DNA of 64,000 bases, from the NCBI RefSeq assembly GCF_030646155.1, contig NZ_JAUTDN010000017.1:35245-99244 (forward strand), read 5' to 3'. The notes beneath the pieces are model-generated. The model worked only from the letters and a program-made list of their open reading frames with translations. It was not told the origin of the DNA and did not search any database. The translations under genes and the position numbers were made by a program. This stretch comes from Conexibacter sp. CPCC 205762 (lineage in GTDB: Bacteria; Actinomycetota; Thermoleophilia; Solirubrobacterales; Solirubrobacteraceae). This document shows, piece by piece, positions 41,300 through 49,187 of this stretch (positions are counted from its first letter, which is position 1; each line of letters starts with the position of its first letter).

Positions 41300-42949
41300 A
41301 TGTCAACGGACACGCAGCAGGAGACGCGGCTGCACGGGGGCCGGCTGATCGCCCGCCGCCTCAAGGCCCATGGCGTCACGAAGCTCTTCACGCTCTCGGG
41401 CGGCCACATCTTCCCGATCTACGACGGCTGCCGTGCCGAGGGCATCGACATCGTCGACGTGCGCCACGAGCAGGCCGCGGCGTTCGCCGCCGAGGGCTGG
41501 GCGAAGGTGACGCGCACACCCGGCGTCGCCGCCGTCACCGCCGGCCCCGGCGTCACCAACGCGATCAGCGCGATCGCCTCTGCGCAGTCCAACAACTCGC
41601 CCGTGCTCGTGCTCGGCGGCCGCGCGCCGGCGCTGCGCTGGGGCCGCGGCTCGCTGCAGGAGATCGACCACGTGCCGTTCGTGCGGCCGTTGACGAAGCT
41701 CGCCGCGACGCCCGACGGCACCGCCGAGATCCCCGGCCTGGTCGACGAGGCGCTCGCCGTCGCGATGGCGCCGCACTCCGGGCCGACCTTCCTCGACTTC
41801 CCGATGGACCACGTCTTCAGCGAGGCGGAAGAGCCGGACAGCAGCGCGACGCTGGCGCAGCCGTGGCGCGGCGCCGGCGCCGACGGGAACGCGATCGAGC
41901 GTGCCGGCGCGCTGCTGGCGCAGGCCGAGCGGCCGGTGATCATGGCCGGCACGAACCTCTACTGGGGCCACGGCGAGGAGTCGCTGAGAGCGCTCGTCGA
42001 GCAGCTCGGGATCCCGGTCTTCCTCAACGGCCTCGCGCGCGGCTGCGTGCCGGCCGACCACGAGCTGTTCTTCTCGCGGGCGCGCGGGGCGGCGCTGAAG
42101 GGCGCCGACGTCGCGCTCGTGATCGGCGTGCCGATGGACTTCCGGCTCGGCTTCGGCGAGTCGTTCGGCGCCGACACCGAGCTGATCGCGATCGACGTCG
42201 CGGAGCCGATACGAGAGCACCCGCGCACGGTCGCGGCGGAGCTGTACGGCGCGCTGCCGGCGACGCTCGACGCGCTGCGCAGCGCGGCCGCCGGCGGCCC
42301 GGACCGGACCGCCTGGCGTGAGCAGCTGCGCGCGGTCGAGGTCGAGAAGCGCGCGGCCGAGGCGGCCGAGCTGGGCGACGAGCGCGCGCCGCTGCACCCG
42401 ATGCGCGTCTACCAGGGCATCGCCGACGTGATCGACCGCGACGCGATCATCGTCTGCGACGGCGGCGACTTCGTCTCCTACGCGGGCCGCGTCGTCGACT
42501 CCTACGAGCCCGGCTGCTGGCTCGATCCGGGGCCGTTCGGCTGCCTCGGCACCGGCCCCGGCTACGCGCTCGCGGCGAAGCTGGCGAGACCGGAGAAGCA
42601 GGTCGTGCTGCTGCTCGGCGACGGCGCCTTCGGCTTCTCGGGGATGGAGTTCGACACGCTCGCCCGCCACGGCGTCGACGTCGTCGGCGTGATGGGCAAC
42701 AACGGCATCTGGGCGCTGGAGAAGCACCCGATGGAGTTCCTCTACGGCTACTCGGTCGCGGCCGAGCTGCGGCCCGCGACGCGCTACGACGAGGTCGTCA
42801 GAGCGCTCGGCGGCCACGGCGAGCTGGTCGAGCGGCCCGAGCAGCTGAAGCCGGCGCTGGAGCGGGCCTTCTCAGCTGGCGTTCCGGCGCTCGTCAACGC
42901 GCTGACCGACCCGACGGTCGTCTATCCGCGCAAGAGCAACCTCGCGTAG
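41300..42949 (+). CDS. ThDP-dependent acetolactate synthase-like enzyme
   Basis: 549 residues. N-terminal PYR domain with the activating Glu in [16 protein letters not shown], central FAD/ADP-like domain, and a C-terminal ThDP site [22 protein letters not shown]. It matches the acetolactate synthase / oxalyl-CoA decarboxylase superfamily. No small regulatory subunit (ilvN) or ilvC follows, so a catabolic or oxalyl-CoA-type role is as likely as branched-chain synthesis. Confidence 0.85.
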   Translation: MSTDTQQETRLHGGRLIARRLKAHGVTKLFTLSGGHIFPIYDGCRAEGIDIVDVRHEQAAAFAAEGWAKVTRTPGVAAVTAGPGVTNAISAIASAQSNNSPVLVLGGRAPALRWGRGSLQEIDHVPFVRPLTKLAATPDGTAEIPGLVDEALAVAMAPHSGPTFLDFPMDHVFSEAEEPDSSATLAQPWRGAGADGNAIERAGALLAQAERPVIMAGTNLYWGHGEESLRALVEQLGIPVFLNGLARGCVPADHELFFSRARGAALKGADVALVIGVPMDFRLGFGESFGADTELIAIDVAEPIREHPRTVAAELYGALPATLDALRSAAAGGPDRTAWREQLRAVEVEKRAAEAAELGDERAPLHPMRVYQGIADVIDRDAIIVCDGGDFVSYAGRVVDSYEPGCWLDPGPFGCLGTGPGYALAAKLARPEKQVVLLLGDGAFGFSGMEFDTLARHGVDVVGVMGNNGIWALEKHPMEFLYGYSVAAELRPATRYDEVVRALGGHGELVERPEQLKPALERAFSAGVPALVNALTDPTVVYPRKSNLA

Positions 42950-43084
42950 CCGCGTGCTCGGCGCCGCGCTCGCGCTCGGCGCCACGCGCGGACGCGACTC
43001 GCCGGCTTGCTGGTGAATCGATTTAGCGCGTTTTCGGCGGTTTTGCTGGGGTTTTTCTGAGAAACGCGATACGAAGGCGTACCC

Positions 43085-43125
43085 AAAAAAGAGGAAACCG
43101 CCCGCATCGTGCGGACGGTTTCCTC
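43085..43125 (-). terminator. Strong rho-independent terminator (minus strand)
   Basis: GAGGAAACCG pairs with CGGTTTCCTC, with an inner CCGC/GCGG extension, followed on the minus strand by six T. It ends a transcript coming from the ppx side. Confidence 0.9.
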
Positions 43126-43371
43126 GAAGTGGCCCCATCAGGACGGGCAGGGGTACGTGCCTTGAAAGGGCCTTTAGGTGGTCCAGACGGCGGGAGGCGC
43201 CGTAGAAACGGCTTCGCCTGGACCTATGGGTCGGGCGAACGACTCGCTTGCACGAACCCGTTGCCCGACAGGCCGATATTGCCCGAGTGGTTTGCACTCA
43301 AACAATCGAACATCCGTCCATACGTAGTTCTGTGCTGGACGTTGTCGGGTAGGGGAAACCGAATGCCCGCG
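43126..43371 (-). ncRNA. Candidate structured RNA or long ppx 3' UTR
   Basis: 246 nt between the ppx stop and a strong terminator, with no open frame. On the minus strand it can fold into nested stems: TCGGGC/GCCCGA (around 43230-43270) and GGTCCAG/CTGGACC (around 43180-43225). I cannot match it to 6S RNA, tmRNA or RNase P. The left part of the gap (42950-43084) has only T-rich sequence after the ThDP gene. Confidence 0.35.
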
Positions 43372-44307
43372 TCAGCTGGCACGCGCCCGCTCAAGCAGCG
43401 CTCCATGCAGAATATCGTGCTCTGAGACTTCAACCCGCCTGATTTCGAAGAAACGAAGCACTTCGATCAGGATCACGACGCCGGCGACGATCGTCGGGGC
43501 GCGATCGGGGTGGAGGCCGGGCACCGCACGGCGCTGTTCCAGCGGCAGCTGCGCGAGGCGCGCGAGCTGCAGCTCCGCCTCGCCGGATGAGATCACGTAG
43601 CCGTGCACGCGGGCCGGGTCGTACGGCTCCAGCCGCTGTGCGATCGCCGCCAGCGAGGTCGCGGTTCCGGCGACGCCGATCGCGTGCCTGGCCGCGTCAC
43701 GCACCGCGACCGGGATCTGCGCGTGCAGGATCGAGCGGACGTCGTCGGCGAGCGCCTGCAGCTCGCTCGGCCGCGGCGGGTCGCCGCGCAGGTGGCGCTC
43801 GCTCTGGCGCACGACGCCGAGCTGCGTCGAGACGAAGAAGTCGACCTGGCCGTGGTGGCCGACGACCAGCTCGGTCGAGCCGCCGCCGATGTCGAACACG
43901 AGCAGCGGCGTGCGGTCCTGCGGGTCGCGGCCGTGGGTCGCGCCGAGAAAGGTCAGCCGCGCCTCGCGCTCGCCGGCGATCGTGTGCGCGTCGAGGCCGT
44001 AGCGGTCGCGCACCGCCTGCGTGAAATCGGCGCCGTTGGCGGCGTCGCGGACGGCGCTGGTGAGGACGGCGATGCGGCCGTCGGCCGGCACCTGCTCGGC
44101 GTCGAGCGCCGCCCGGTACGCGTCGAGCGTCGCGAAGACGCGCTCCATCGCCGCGTCGGAGAGGCGGCCGCTGGCGTCGACGCCAGCGCCGAGATGGGTC
44201 ACCTGCGAGCGGCGGTCGCGCTCGGCGATGCGGCCGCTGGCAGGGTCGACGTCGGCGATCAGCAGCCGCGTCGAGTTGGTGCCGATGTCGACGACGCCGA
44301 GCCGCAT
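43372..44307 (-). CDS. ppx: Exopolyphosphatase / guanosine pentaphosphatase family
   Basis: 311 residues, the short two-domain form usual in actinobacteria. LGVVDIGTNSTRLLIADV and LLVFDIGGGSTELVVG are the ASKHA phosphate loops; GVAGTATSLAAI completes the site. Degrades polyphosphate and/or pppGpp. Seven bases after the 2-hydroxyacid dehydrogenase gene, so in one operon. Confidence 0.94.
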   Translation of the reverse strand: MRLGVVDIGTNSTRLLIADVDPASGRIAERDRRSQVTHLGAGVDASGRLSDAAMERVFATLDAYRAALDAEQVPADGRIAVLTSAVRDAANGADFTQAVRDRYGLDAHTIAGEREARLTFLGATHGRDPQDRTPLLVFDIGGGSTELVVGHHGQVDFFVSTQLGVVRQSERHLRGDPPRPSELQALADDVRSILHAQIPVAVRDAARHAIGVAGTATSLAAIAQRLEPYDPARVHGYVISSGEAELQLARLAQLPLEQRRAVPGLHPDRAPTIVAGVVILIEVLRFFEIRRVEVSEHDILHGALLERARAS

Positions 44308-44314
44308 GGGGTGG

Positions 44315-45268
44315 TCAGTGGGCGGCCGGCGCGTCGCGCGGGGCCGGGACGGCTTGCGGCAGCAGCTCGCCGGCGAGGCCCGCGAGCAGGTTGTCGGCGA
44401 CGATCGCGGTCATCCGCGAGCGCGTGCGCGTGGTGGCCGAGCCGATGTGCGGCAGCACCAGCACGTTCGGCGCCTGCAGCAGCGGATGGTCGGCCGGCAG
44501 CGGCTCCGGGTCGGTGACGTCGAGCGCGGCGCCGCCGATCTCGCCGGCGTGCAGCGCGGCCGTCAGCGCCGCGGTGTCGACGACCGGGCCGCGCGCGGTG
44601 TTGACGAGGATCGCCGTCGGCTTCATGCGGGCGAGCGCGTCTCTGTCGATCAGGTGGCGGGTCGAGTCGTTGAGCGGCACGTGCAGCGAGACGAAGTCGG
44701 AGCGCTCGAGCAGCTCCTCCAGCGGCGTGCCGCCGCGGCTGGTCGTTCTGAGCACGGTCATGCCGAAGCCCGCGCCGCGCCGCGCGACCGCCTCGCCGAT
44801 CCGCCCGGCGCCGACGATACCGAGCGTCGCCCCGCCGACGTCATGGCCGAGGTACTCGCCCGGCTCCCACGTGCCCCATCTGCCGTCGAGCACGACCTGC
44901 CGCGTCTCCGGCAGCCGCCGCGCGGCCGCCAGCAGCAGCGCGAAGGCGAGGTCTGCGGTCGCGTCGGTGAGCACGTCCGGCGTGTTCGACACCGCCACGC
45001 CGCGCGCACTGCAGGCGGCGACGTCGACGTTGTCGTAGCCGACCCCGTAGTTGGCGACCGTTCTCAGCCGCGGGCAGCGGTCCAGCAGCGCGCCGTCGAC
45101 CCGGTCGGTCAGCGTGCAGCCGAGCGCGTCAGCCTCCGCCGCCCGCTCCGCCAGCTGCTCCGCGGTCGGCGGATCCGCCCCGTCCCACACGTCGACCGCA
45201 TGGCCGGCATCGCTGAGCCGCTGGAGCGCGTCGCCCGGAAAGCGCCGCGTGACGAAGACCTGTCCCAT
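44315..45268 (-). CDS. D-2-hydroxyacid dehydrogenase
   Basis: 317 residues. NAD-binding loop [16 protein letters not shown]; catalytic Arg in [15 protein letters not shown], Glu in DVTDPEPLP and His in [12 protein letters not shown]. The family includes glyoxylate/hydroxypyruvate reductase and D-glycerate dehydrogenase; this one fits that subgroup best. The ATG follows TAGGAT (45282-45277 on minus) by 8 bases. Confidence 0.92.
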   Translation of the reverse strand: MGQVFVTRRFPGDALQRLSDAGHAVDVWDGADPPTAEQLAERAAEADALGCTLTDRVDGALLDRCPRLRTVANYGVGYDNVDVAACSARGVAVSNTPDVLTDATADLAFALLLAAARRLPETRQVVLDGRWGTWEPGEYLGHDVGGATLGIVGAGRIGEAVARRGAGFGMTVLRTTSRGGTPLEELLERSDFVSLHVPLNDSTRHLIDRDALARMKPTAILVNTARGPVVDTAALTAALHAGEIGGAALDVTDPEPLPADHPLLQAPNVLVLPHIGSATTRTRSRMTAIVADNLLAGLAGELLPQAVPAPRDAPAAH

Positions 45269-45370
45269 GCGCCCGCATCCTACGCGCGCACGCGCGCGTC
45301 TGACCGCGCGGAGCCCCGCGCGCCACCGCACGGCTTCTCAAATCCGATTGCGCTAGAATCTCTAGTCCGC

Positions 45371-45445
<75 letters not shown>

Positions 45446-45446
<1 letters not shown>

Positions 45447-45477
45447 CGAAAGCCGCCTCTCGCCAGGCGGCTTTCGT
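45446..45477. terminator. Terminator after tRNA-fMet, contributed by the island
   Basis: Thirteen-base stem ACGAAAGCCGCCT with AGGCGGCTTTCGT around CTCGCC. The chromosomal terminator originally behind the tRNA is now beyond attR. Confidence 0.75.
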
Positions 45478-45514
45478 CGTTCTGGGGCGGGTTGGCTGGC
45501 GGCTCGGTTGGGCG

Positions 45515-45536
45515 GGAGTACCAGCCGGGAGTACCA
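45515..45536 (+). repeat. Two GGAGTACCA repeats, left integrase arm sites
   Basis: GGAGTACCA at 45515-45523 and 45528-45536, same orientation, 13 bp apart; the second extends to AACG. The same core appears four times near attR. Confidence 0.6.
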
Positions 45537-45547
45537 AACGGCTCAGG

Positions 45548-45790
45548 CTACGAGCGGGTCCGCTGTATGAACCAGCGGCCGTACTTTCGAGGGGGCCGCT
45601 GGTCGGAGCCGTCGATCTGTCCGGCACGGAGTCGGTTGCGCAGTGGCAGTCCCGGTCGGGATCTGCTGTCTCTGAGGATCCCGGCGGCGTCGAGCCATCT
45701 GGCTGCGGGGACCGCGGCAACTTCTCTGAGTCTTCGTCTCCGGAGTTCGCGTTGCAGAGCGGCGTTGATCGCAGCCAGGTCGGAGCGCAT
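45548..45790 (-). CDS. Small island protein of unknown function
   Basis: 80 residues from ATG 45790: MRSDLAAINAALQRELRRRR at the start, KYGRWFIQRTRS at the end. Basic and helical, reminiscent of small proteins found beside actinobacterial integrases. No assigned function. Upstream of it lie about 440 bp (45791-46231) with a long inverted repeat but no convincing gene. Confidence 0.55.
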   Translation of the reverse strand: MRSDLAAINAALQRELRRRRLREVAAVPAARWLDAAGILRDSRSRPGLPLRNRLRAGQIDGSDQRPPRKYGRWFIQRTRS

Positions 45791-45898
45791 GCTGCATCTT
45801 GAATCAGGAAAGCGGAGCGAGCAAGTCGCCGTGGGCGGCACCCGAAACTCTGACCCAAATCAGCACCCGAATCCAAGAGATTCGGCTGTGAGATTCGG

Positions 45899-46007
45899 GA
45901 CTTGCTCCGTGCTCCCCGACGAGATCGCCCGTCCTTCCTCGACCAACCACATGAAGATGAGGTGGGTTCGGTGGGACGGGAGACAGGTCGGGAGCACGGA
46001 GCAAGTC
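45899..46007. repeat. Long inverted repeat able to form a 109-nt hairpin
   Basis: Outer arms GACTTGCTCCGTGCTCC (with CCGAC) at 45899-45920 and its complement at 45987-46007 differ by one inserted base; inside, CCGTCC pairs with GGACGG near 45930 and 45974. Purpose unknown: structured RNA, recombination site or origin of transfer are possible. Confidence 0.7.
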
Positions 46008-46231
46008 GGAGACATGGAAGATCGGAACGGGTGCAGGAGCAGGAGCAGTTTGGGCTCAAGCAGCAGGAGCGATGTCAGGAGGAGGCCAAGGGGGATGGGG
46101 TGGAAAGCGAGGCCAAAGCACATCGGGCGGTCGGATCTAGACGAAAAGTTGTTCGCACAATCGGGGGTCTGAACTGGATAGACAGGTAGAGGGGCGTACT
46201 GGGCGCGCCTGGATATCAAGGAGTGGGCGGC

Positions 46232-46447
46232 ATGGATTGGACGCCCGAAGTTGGACGGGACGGACGAGGTCGACGGCCGATCACACGGGAGGACGTGATG
46301 ACGGCTGCGGAGGTCGCTGAGGTGTTGGGGATGCCGGTGTCGACGGTCTACGAGTTGGCTCGCCGCCGCGAGCTGCCGTCGGCGCGGCTGGGGCGGACGG
46401 TACGGTTCTTGCGCGCGAGCGTCGAGGAACGGTTGCGTGGCTCGTGA
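46232..46447 (+). CDS. Excisionase-like HTH protein
   Basis: 71 residues from ATG 46232 (AAGGAG 9 bases upstream). MTAAEVAEVLGMPVSTVYEL, then ARRRELPSARLGRTVRF is the MerR-like HTH_17/Xis fold. Near attL in an island with an integrase at the other end, it is the likely directionality factor. Confidence 0.82.
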   Translation: MDWTPEVGRDGRGRRPITREDVMTAAEVAEVLGMPVSTVYELARRRELPSARLGRTVRFLRASVEERLRGS

Positions 46448-46475
46448 GAGCCGCGTGGGCGCACGCCGCGCCGGG

Positions 46476-46913
46476 CTATGCGGCGTTGCTGTAGATGATC
46501 GTCTCGTGGATCTGGGTGCCGAGTGCGTCGGCGACGTCTTGGAGGCGGTCGAGGCCGACGCTGGTGTAGGCGGTCGCCTCCCAGCGCTGGATCTGCTGCT
46601 CCGCGACGCCAAGGCGCTCGGCGAGCGCGCGTTGAGTGAGTCGGGCGGCGATGCGTGCTTCGATCAGTGCGGTCGGGAGGTCGCGCAGCGAGTCGAGGTC
46701 GCGGCCAGTGACGTGTCCGTCGCGAAGCTGCTCGTAGCGATGGAGTTGGGCGCGCAGCTCGTCGGCCTGGCTGGTGAGGGCGTTGCCCATCGCGGCGTGG
46801 ATGAGCGGGTCCACCCCTGTGCTGGGCTCGCGAGTCGAGTGAGTGGTGGCGTCGCGCTCGAAGCGCTCGAGTTCGGCCTTGGTGATGCGGTACTGGCGTT
46901 CGTTCGTGATCAC
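46476..46913 (-). CDS. HigA-like HTH antitoxin
   Basis: 145 residues from GTG 46913. A helical N-terminus (ITKAELERFERDATTHS) precedes an Xre HTH (IEARIAARLTQRALAERLGV, AEQQIQRWEATAY). The start overlaps the stop of the nucleotidyltransferase gene (GTGA), the usual coupling of a toxin-antitoxin pair. Confidence 0.8.
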   Translation of the reverse strand: MITNERQYRITKAELERFERDATTHSTREPSTGVDPLIHAAMGNALTSQADELRAQLHRYEQLRDGHVTGRDLDSLRDLPTALIEARIAARLTQRALAERLGVAEQQIQRWEATAYTSVGLDRLQDVADALGTQIHETIIYSNAA

Positions 46914-47350
46914 GGGAGGTCTCCCAGGTCGATGGCGATGATCCCCTTGGACTGGCCGCTGTCGCGGTCGCGTTGGAAGAAGTCGAGGAACGTGGTCCCT
47001 GCCGGCTCCGCGGCCGTCTCCGCCGGGAACAGCTCGCCTCCGTACCGCTGCTTTTGCGCGGCGCGGAGATCGCTGAAGTCGAGCAGCTCGCGATCGAGGC
47101 GCGAGGCATCTACGCCGGCGACTTCCCAGCAGGCGTCGAAGTCGCCGGGGTGCTCCTTGGACGTGACGAAGCTCCCGTCGAGATATGCCATACGGCATCC
47201 GGCACTTCTCAGCGACCGGAGTGCGTCGAGTAGGCCGTCCAGGAGACGCTGACGATGGCTTGTGACGCCGAAGCGGTCCGTGATCTCCGGCCAGCTCGCG
47301 GCGTGGACTCCGGCAGGCAGGTTCCCTCGTGTGTCGAAGTTAGGGATCAC
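46910..47350 (-). CDS. MNT-type nucleotidyltransferase (DUF6932-like), putative toxin-antitoxin partner
   Basis: 146 residues from GTG 47350. MAYLDGSFVTSKEHPGDFDA carries the GS-x-DxD motif of minimal nucleotidyltransferases (GS, then DFD). ELFPAETAAEPAGTTFLDFF follows. Could AMPylate a partner or act as toxin; pairing with an HTH protein supports a toxin-antitoxin role. A TAGAAT -10 ends 6 bases before the start, inside a palindrome. Confidence 0.78.
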   Translation of the reverse strand: MIPNFDTRGNLPAGVHAASWPEITDRFGVTSHRQRLLDGLLDALRSLRSAGCRMAYLDGSFVTSKEHPGDFDACWEVAGVDASRLDRELLDFSDLRAAQKQRYGGELFPAETAAEPAGTTFLDFFQRDRDSGQSKGIIAIDLGDLP

Positions 47351-47373
47351 AACACAATTCTAGCGTTGTGTTG
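47350..47373. promoter_or_regulatory. Operator CAACACAA-N8-TTGTGTTG over the NTase promoter
   Basis: Perfect 8-bp arms; it covers the -10 TAGAAT (47362-47357, minus) and reaches the start codon, a good site for autorepression by the HTH partner. Confidence 0.65.
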
Positions 47374-47429
47374 GTACAACCGGGAAGAAGGAGCAAGGCG
47401 TCTCATCTCCTCCGCTGGAGTGCGCTCCT

Positions 47430-47651
47430 CTACTTGACCCCGCGCACGAGTTTTTCGACGGTCACGCCAAGTCCTCTGGCGAGCTTGGCGAGGACGCGAA
47501 TGCCTGGGTCGCGTTCGCCGCGTTCGATGCGTCCGACATCGGAGAGCGAGAGGCCGGCCGCATTGGCGACGTGCTCCTGCGTCAGGCCGCGCTCGGCGCG
47601 GGTCGTTCTGACGTTGGTTGCGAGGCGTTCGACCGGTCCTTGGCGGGGCAC
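47430..47651 (-). CDS. Xre regulator A
   Basis: 73 residues from GTG 47651. Single HTH: AERGLTQEHVANAAGLSLSD, VGRIERGERDPGIRVLAKLA. By hand alignment 54 of 73 residues match regulator B at 48428-48652. A 40-bp palindrome lies directly upstream. Confidence 0.88.
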   Translation of the reverse strand: MPRQGPVERLATNVRTTRAERGLTQEHVANAAGLSLSDVGRIERGERDPGIRVLAKLARGLGVTVEKLVRGVK

Positions 47652-47665
47652 GACTCGACCTCAGC

Positions 47666-47705
47666 CGATAAGGCCGATAGGCTCTAGAGCTAATAAGCCT
47701 TATCG
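47666..47705. promoter_or_regulatory. Palindromic operator 1
   Basis: 20-bp arms around CTCT|AGAG; left arm CGATAAGGCCGATAGGCTCT matches the complement of the right arm at 16 of 20 positions. Lies between divergent regulators A (start 47651) and C (start 47750) and shares its core with operator 2. Confidence 0.7.
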
Positions 47706-47749
47706 CCGACCGAGTGATCGGTCGAAGGTCGCCATGTAAGGGGGAACGA

Positions 47750-48007
47750 ATGGGCATCGCCAAAGGGCCGGACAGCGCCAGACTGGGATGGGCGGTCCGC
47801 GTCTTGCGTGCCGAGCGCGAGCTGTCCCAGGAGAAGCTCGGGCGCGCCGCTCGGCTGCATCGCAACTACGTTGGGGCGATCGAGCGCGGGGAGATCAACC
47901 CGACGTTTCGCGTCCTGCTTAAGGTCGCTGGCGGGTTAGAGATGCCGCTCTCGGAAGTCGTGGCGCGCTATGAGAAGGCGCCCCCGCGTGATCGGATGCG
48001 GCGATGA
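47750..48007 (+). CDS. Xre regulator C
   Basis: 85 residues from ATG 47750 with GGGGGAA upstream. LRAERELSQEKLGRAARLHR, NYVGAIERGEINPTFRVLLK. It contains a TTA leucine codon (in GGLEMP), rare in this genome. Followed with a 4-base overlap by the next gene, so they form a two-gene operon. Confidence 0.87.
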   Translation: MGIAKGPDSARLGWAVRVLRAERELSQEKLGRAARLHRNYVGAIERGEINPTFRVLLKVAGGLEMPLSEVVARYEKAPPRDRMRR

Positions 48008-48417
48008 CGTCGCGACTTACGGTCCGGGCAGTCGATCGCAGCCGACGTCTCGAAGACGCGAACTGGCTCTACGAGGTCGAGGTCCCGATCGGGGTGCGGG
48101 TTAGAGCCGGCGGTACTGGAACCGTCATGGTGCGGTGCAACGAACTGCTGGCCGCGCAACTTGACGACGCGATCAGGCAGTTGGACTCGCCGCGGGACGC
48201 GATCGGCGACACGTTCACGGTCGTCGGCCCAGGGTGGATTCTCGCGCGGCTGGCCTACGTCGCGCTGGTGCGCGCGACGGCCGCGCTCGGTGCCGATCTC
48301 GTTCGCGCGGACGCCGGCAAGCTGATGCTGATGTCGATCGAGCAGCGCGGCGCGGCGATCGAGGAACTCCTCGACGAGTTCGAGCAGATAGACGCCACCG
48401 ACGCTAGATGGCGATAG
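48004..48417 (+). CDS. Island protein of unknown function
   Basis: 137 residues, ATG overlapping the stop of regulator C. LEDANWLYEVEVPIGVRVRA and GPGWILARLAYVALVRATAA are its most regular segments; no family recognised. Possibly a partner of regulator C, as in regulator-plus-effector cassettes. Confidence 0.65.
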   Translation: MTSRLTVRAVDRSRRLEDANWLYEVEVPIGVRVRAGGTGTVMVRCNELLAAQLDDAIRQLDSPRDAIGDTFTVVGPGWILARLAYVALVRATAALGADLVRADAGKLMLMSIEQRGAAIEELLDEFEQIDATDARWR

Positions 48418-48427
48418 CCGGCTGGGT

Positions 48428-48652
48428 CTAGTCGGGCTGGCGTCGGACGAGATCCTCGACCTCGACGCCAAGGCCGTGCGCCAGCTTCGCCAATACGCGC
48501 ACGCCGGGATCTCGTTCGCCGCGCTCGATGCGCCCAACATCGGACAACGCAAGGCCAGCAGCGTTGGCGATCTGCTCCTGTGTCAGGCCGCGCTCGGCGC
48601 GCAGCCGGCGCACGTTCGCGGCAAGGAGCTGCACCGGCTCGCGGGAAGACAT
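48428..48652 (-). CDS. Xre regulator B
   Basis: 74 residues. AERGLTQEQIANAAGLALSD, VGRIERGERDPGVRVLAKLA. A close paralogue of regulator A. It follows Cap3 on the same strand with operator 2 in between, so it may control its own gene and affect read-through from the CBASS operon. Confidence 0.88.
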   Translation of the reverse strand: MSSREPVQLLAANVRRLRAERGLTQEQIANAAGLALSDVGRIERGERDPGVRVLAKLAHGLGVEVEDLVRRQPD

Positions 48653-48670
48653 CGCCGGATCCTGCTGAAT

Positions 48671-48704
48671 GAGGCTTATCAGCTCTAGAGCTGATAGGCC
48701 TCAT
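48671..48704. promoter_or_regulatory. Palindromic operator 2
   Basis: 34-bp palindrome, arms TGAGGCTTATCAGCTCT and its complement with one mismatch (T/C at position 7), centred on CTCTAGAG like operator 1. It lies between the end of cap3 and the start of regulator B. Confidence 0.75.
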
Positions 48705-48711
48705 CACTTGG

Positions 48712-49179
48712 TCAGTCGACGACGATGACCCGCTGCGCCTTCGGTTTGTTGACTCCGGGATCCCACACGAACGCGCCAATTCCCAGGCGTGAGCGCCGTA
48801 CGAGTGTCGGAGCGACAACAATTGCGGCCGGACGTTCGATACCGACCGCGTGGTTGTGGGCTATGTCTCGAAGGCTAGACGTGTCCGTTCCGCTGAGATG
48901 GGGTGCCCCGGAGGGATGGGTGTGCCATTCGCCGACCAGGTAATTCTCGCCGCTGCTCTCTGCGATGACGCGGTCGATCTGTCGTTGCAAGTCGTACGGA
49001 TCGGGCACGAACCGAAAAGCTCTGCGAGTGCTTCTTCCAGCCGCTACACCGCAACGAACAACGACCACGCCTTCCGCCGCGAGGTATCCGAACAGCGCTC
49101 CGCCTGTTTCCAGCGCAGGTTGCCTCCGAGCTTCGCGCAAGATCGCTGCTCGCGCTGATCTCCGTATCCAGACTGGCAA
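48712..49179 (-). CDS. cap3: CBASS Cap3, JAB/MPN-type isopeptidase
   Basis: 155 residues from TTG 49179. JAMM zinc site: Glu24 (LETGGALFGYL), His86 and His88 (GEWHTHPSGAPH), Ser96 and Asp99 (LSGTD). In type II CBASS, Cap3 removes conjugates that Cap2 puts on the CD-NTase. Eight bases separate it from cap2. No Shine-Dalgarno is evident, so translation may rely on coupling. Confidence 0.88.
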   Translation of the reverse strand: MPVWIRRSARAAILREARRQPALETGGALFGYLAAEGVVVVRCGVAAGRSTRRAFRFVPDPYDLQRQIDRVIAESSGENYLVGEWHTHPSGAPHLSGTDTSSLRDIAHNHAVGIERPAAIVVAPTLVRRSRLGIGAFVWDPGVNKPKAQRVIVVD

Positions 49180-49187
49180 TGAGTGAG

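Noticed and set aside
43126..43371. 6S RNA, tmRNA or RNase P RNA
   Set aside because: No tag reading frame, no tRNA-like 3' end with CCA context, and none of the conserved RNase P cores are visible.
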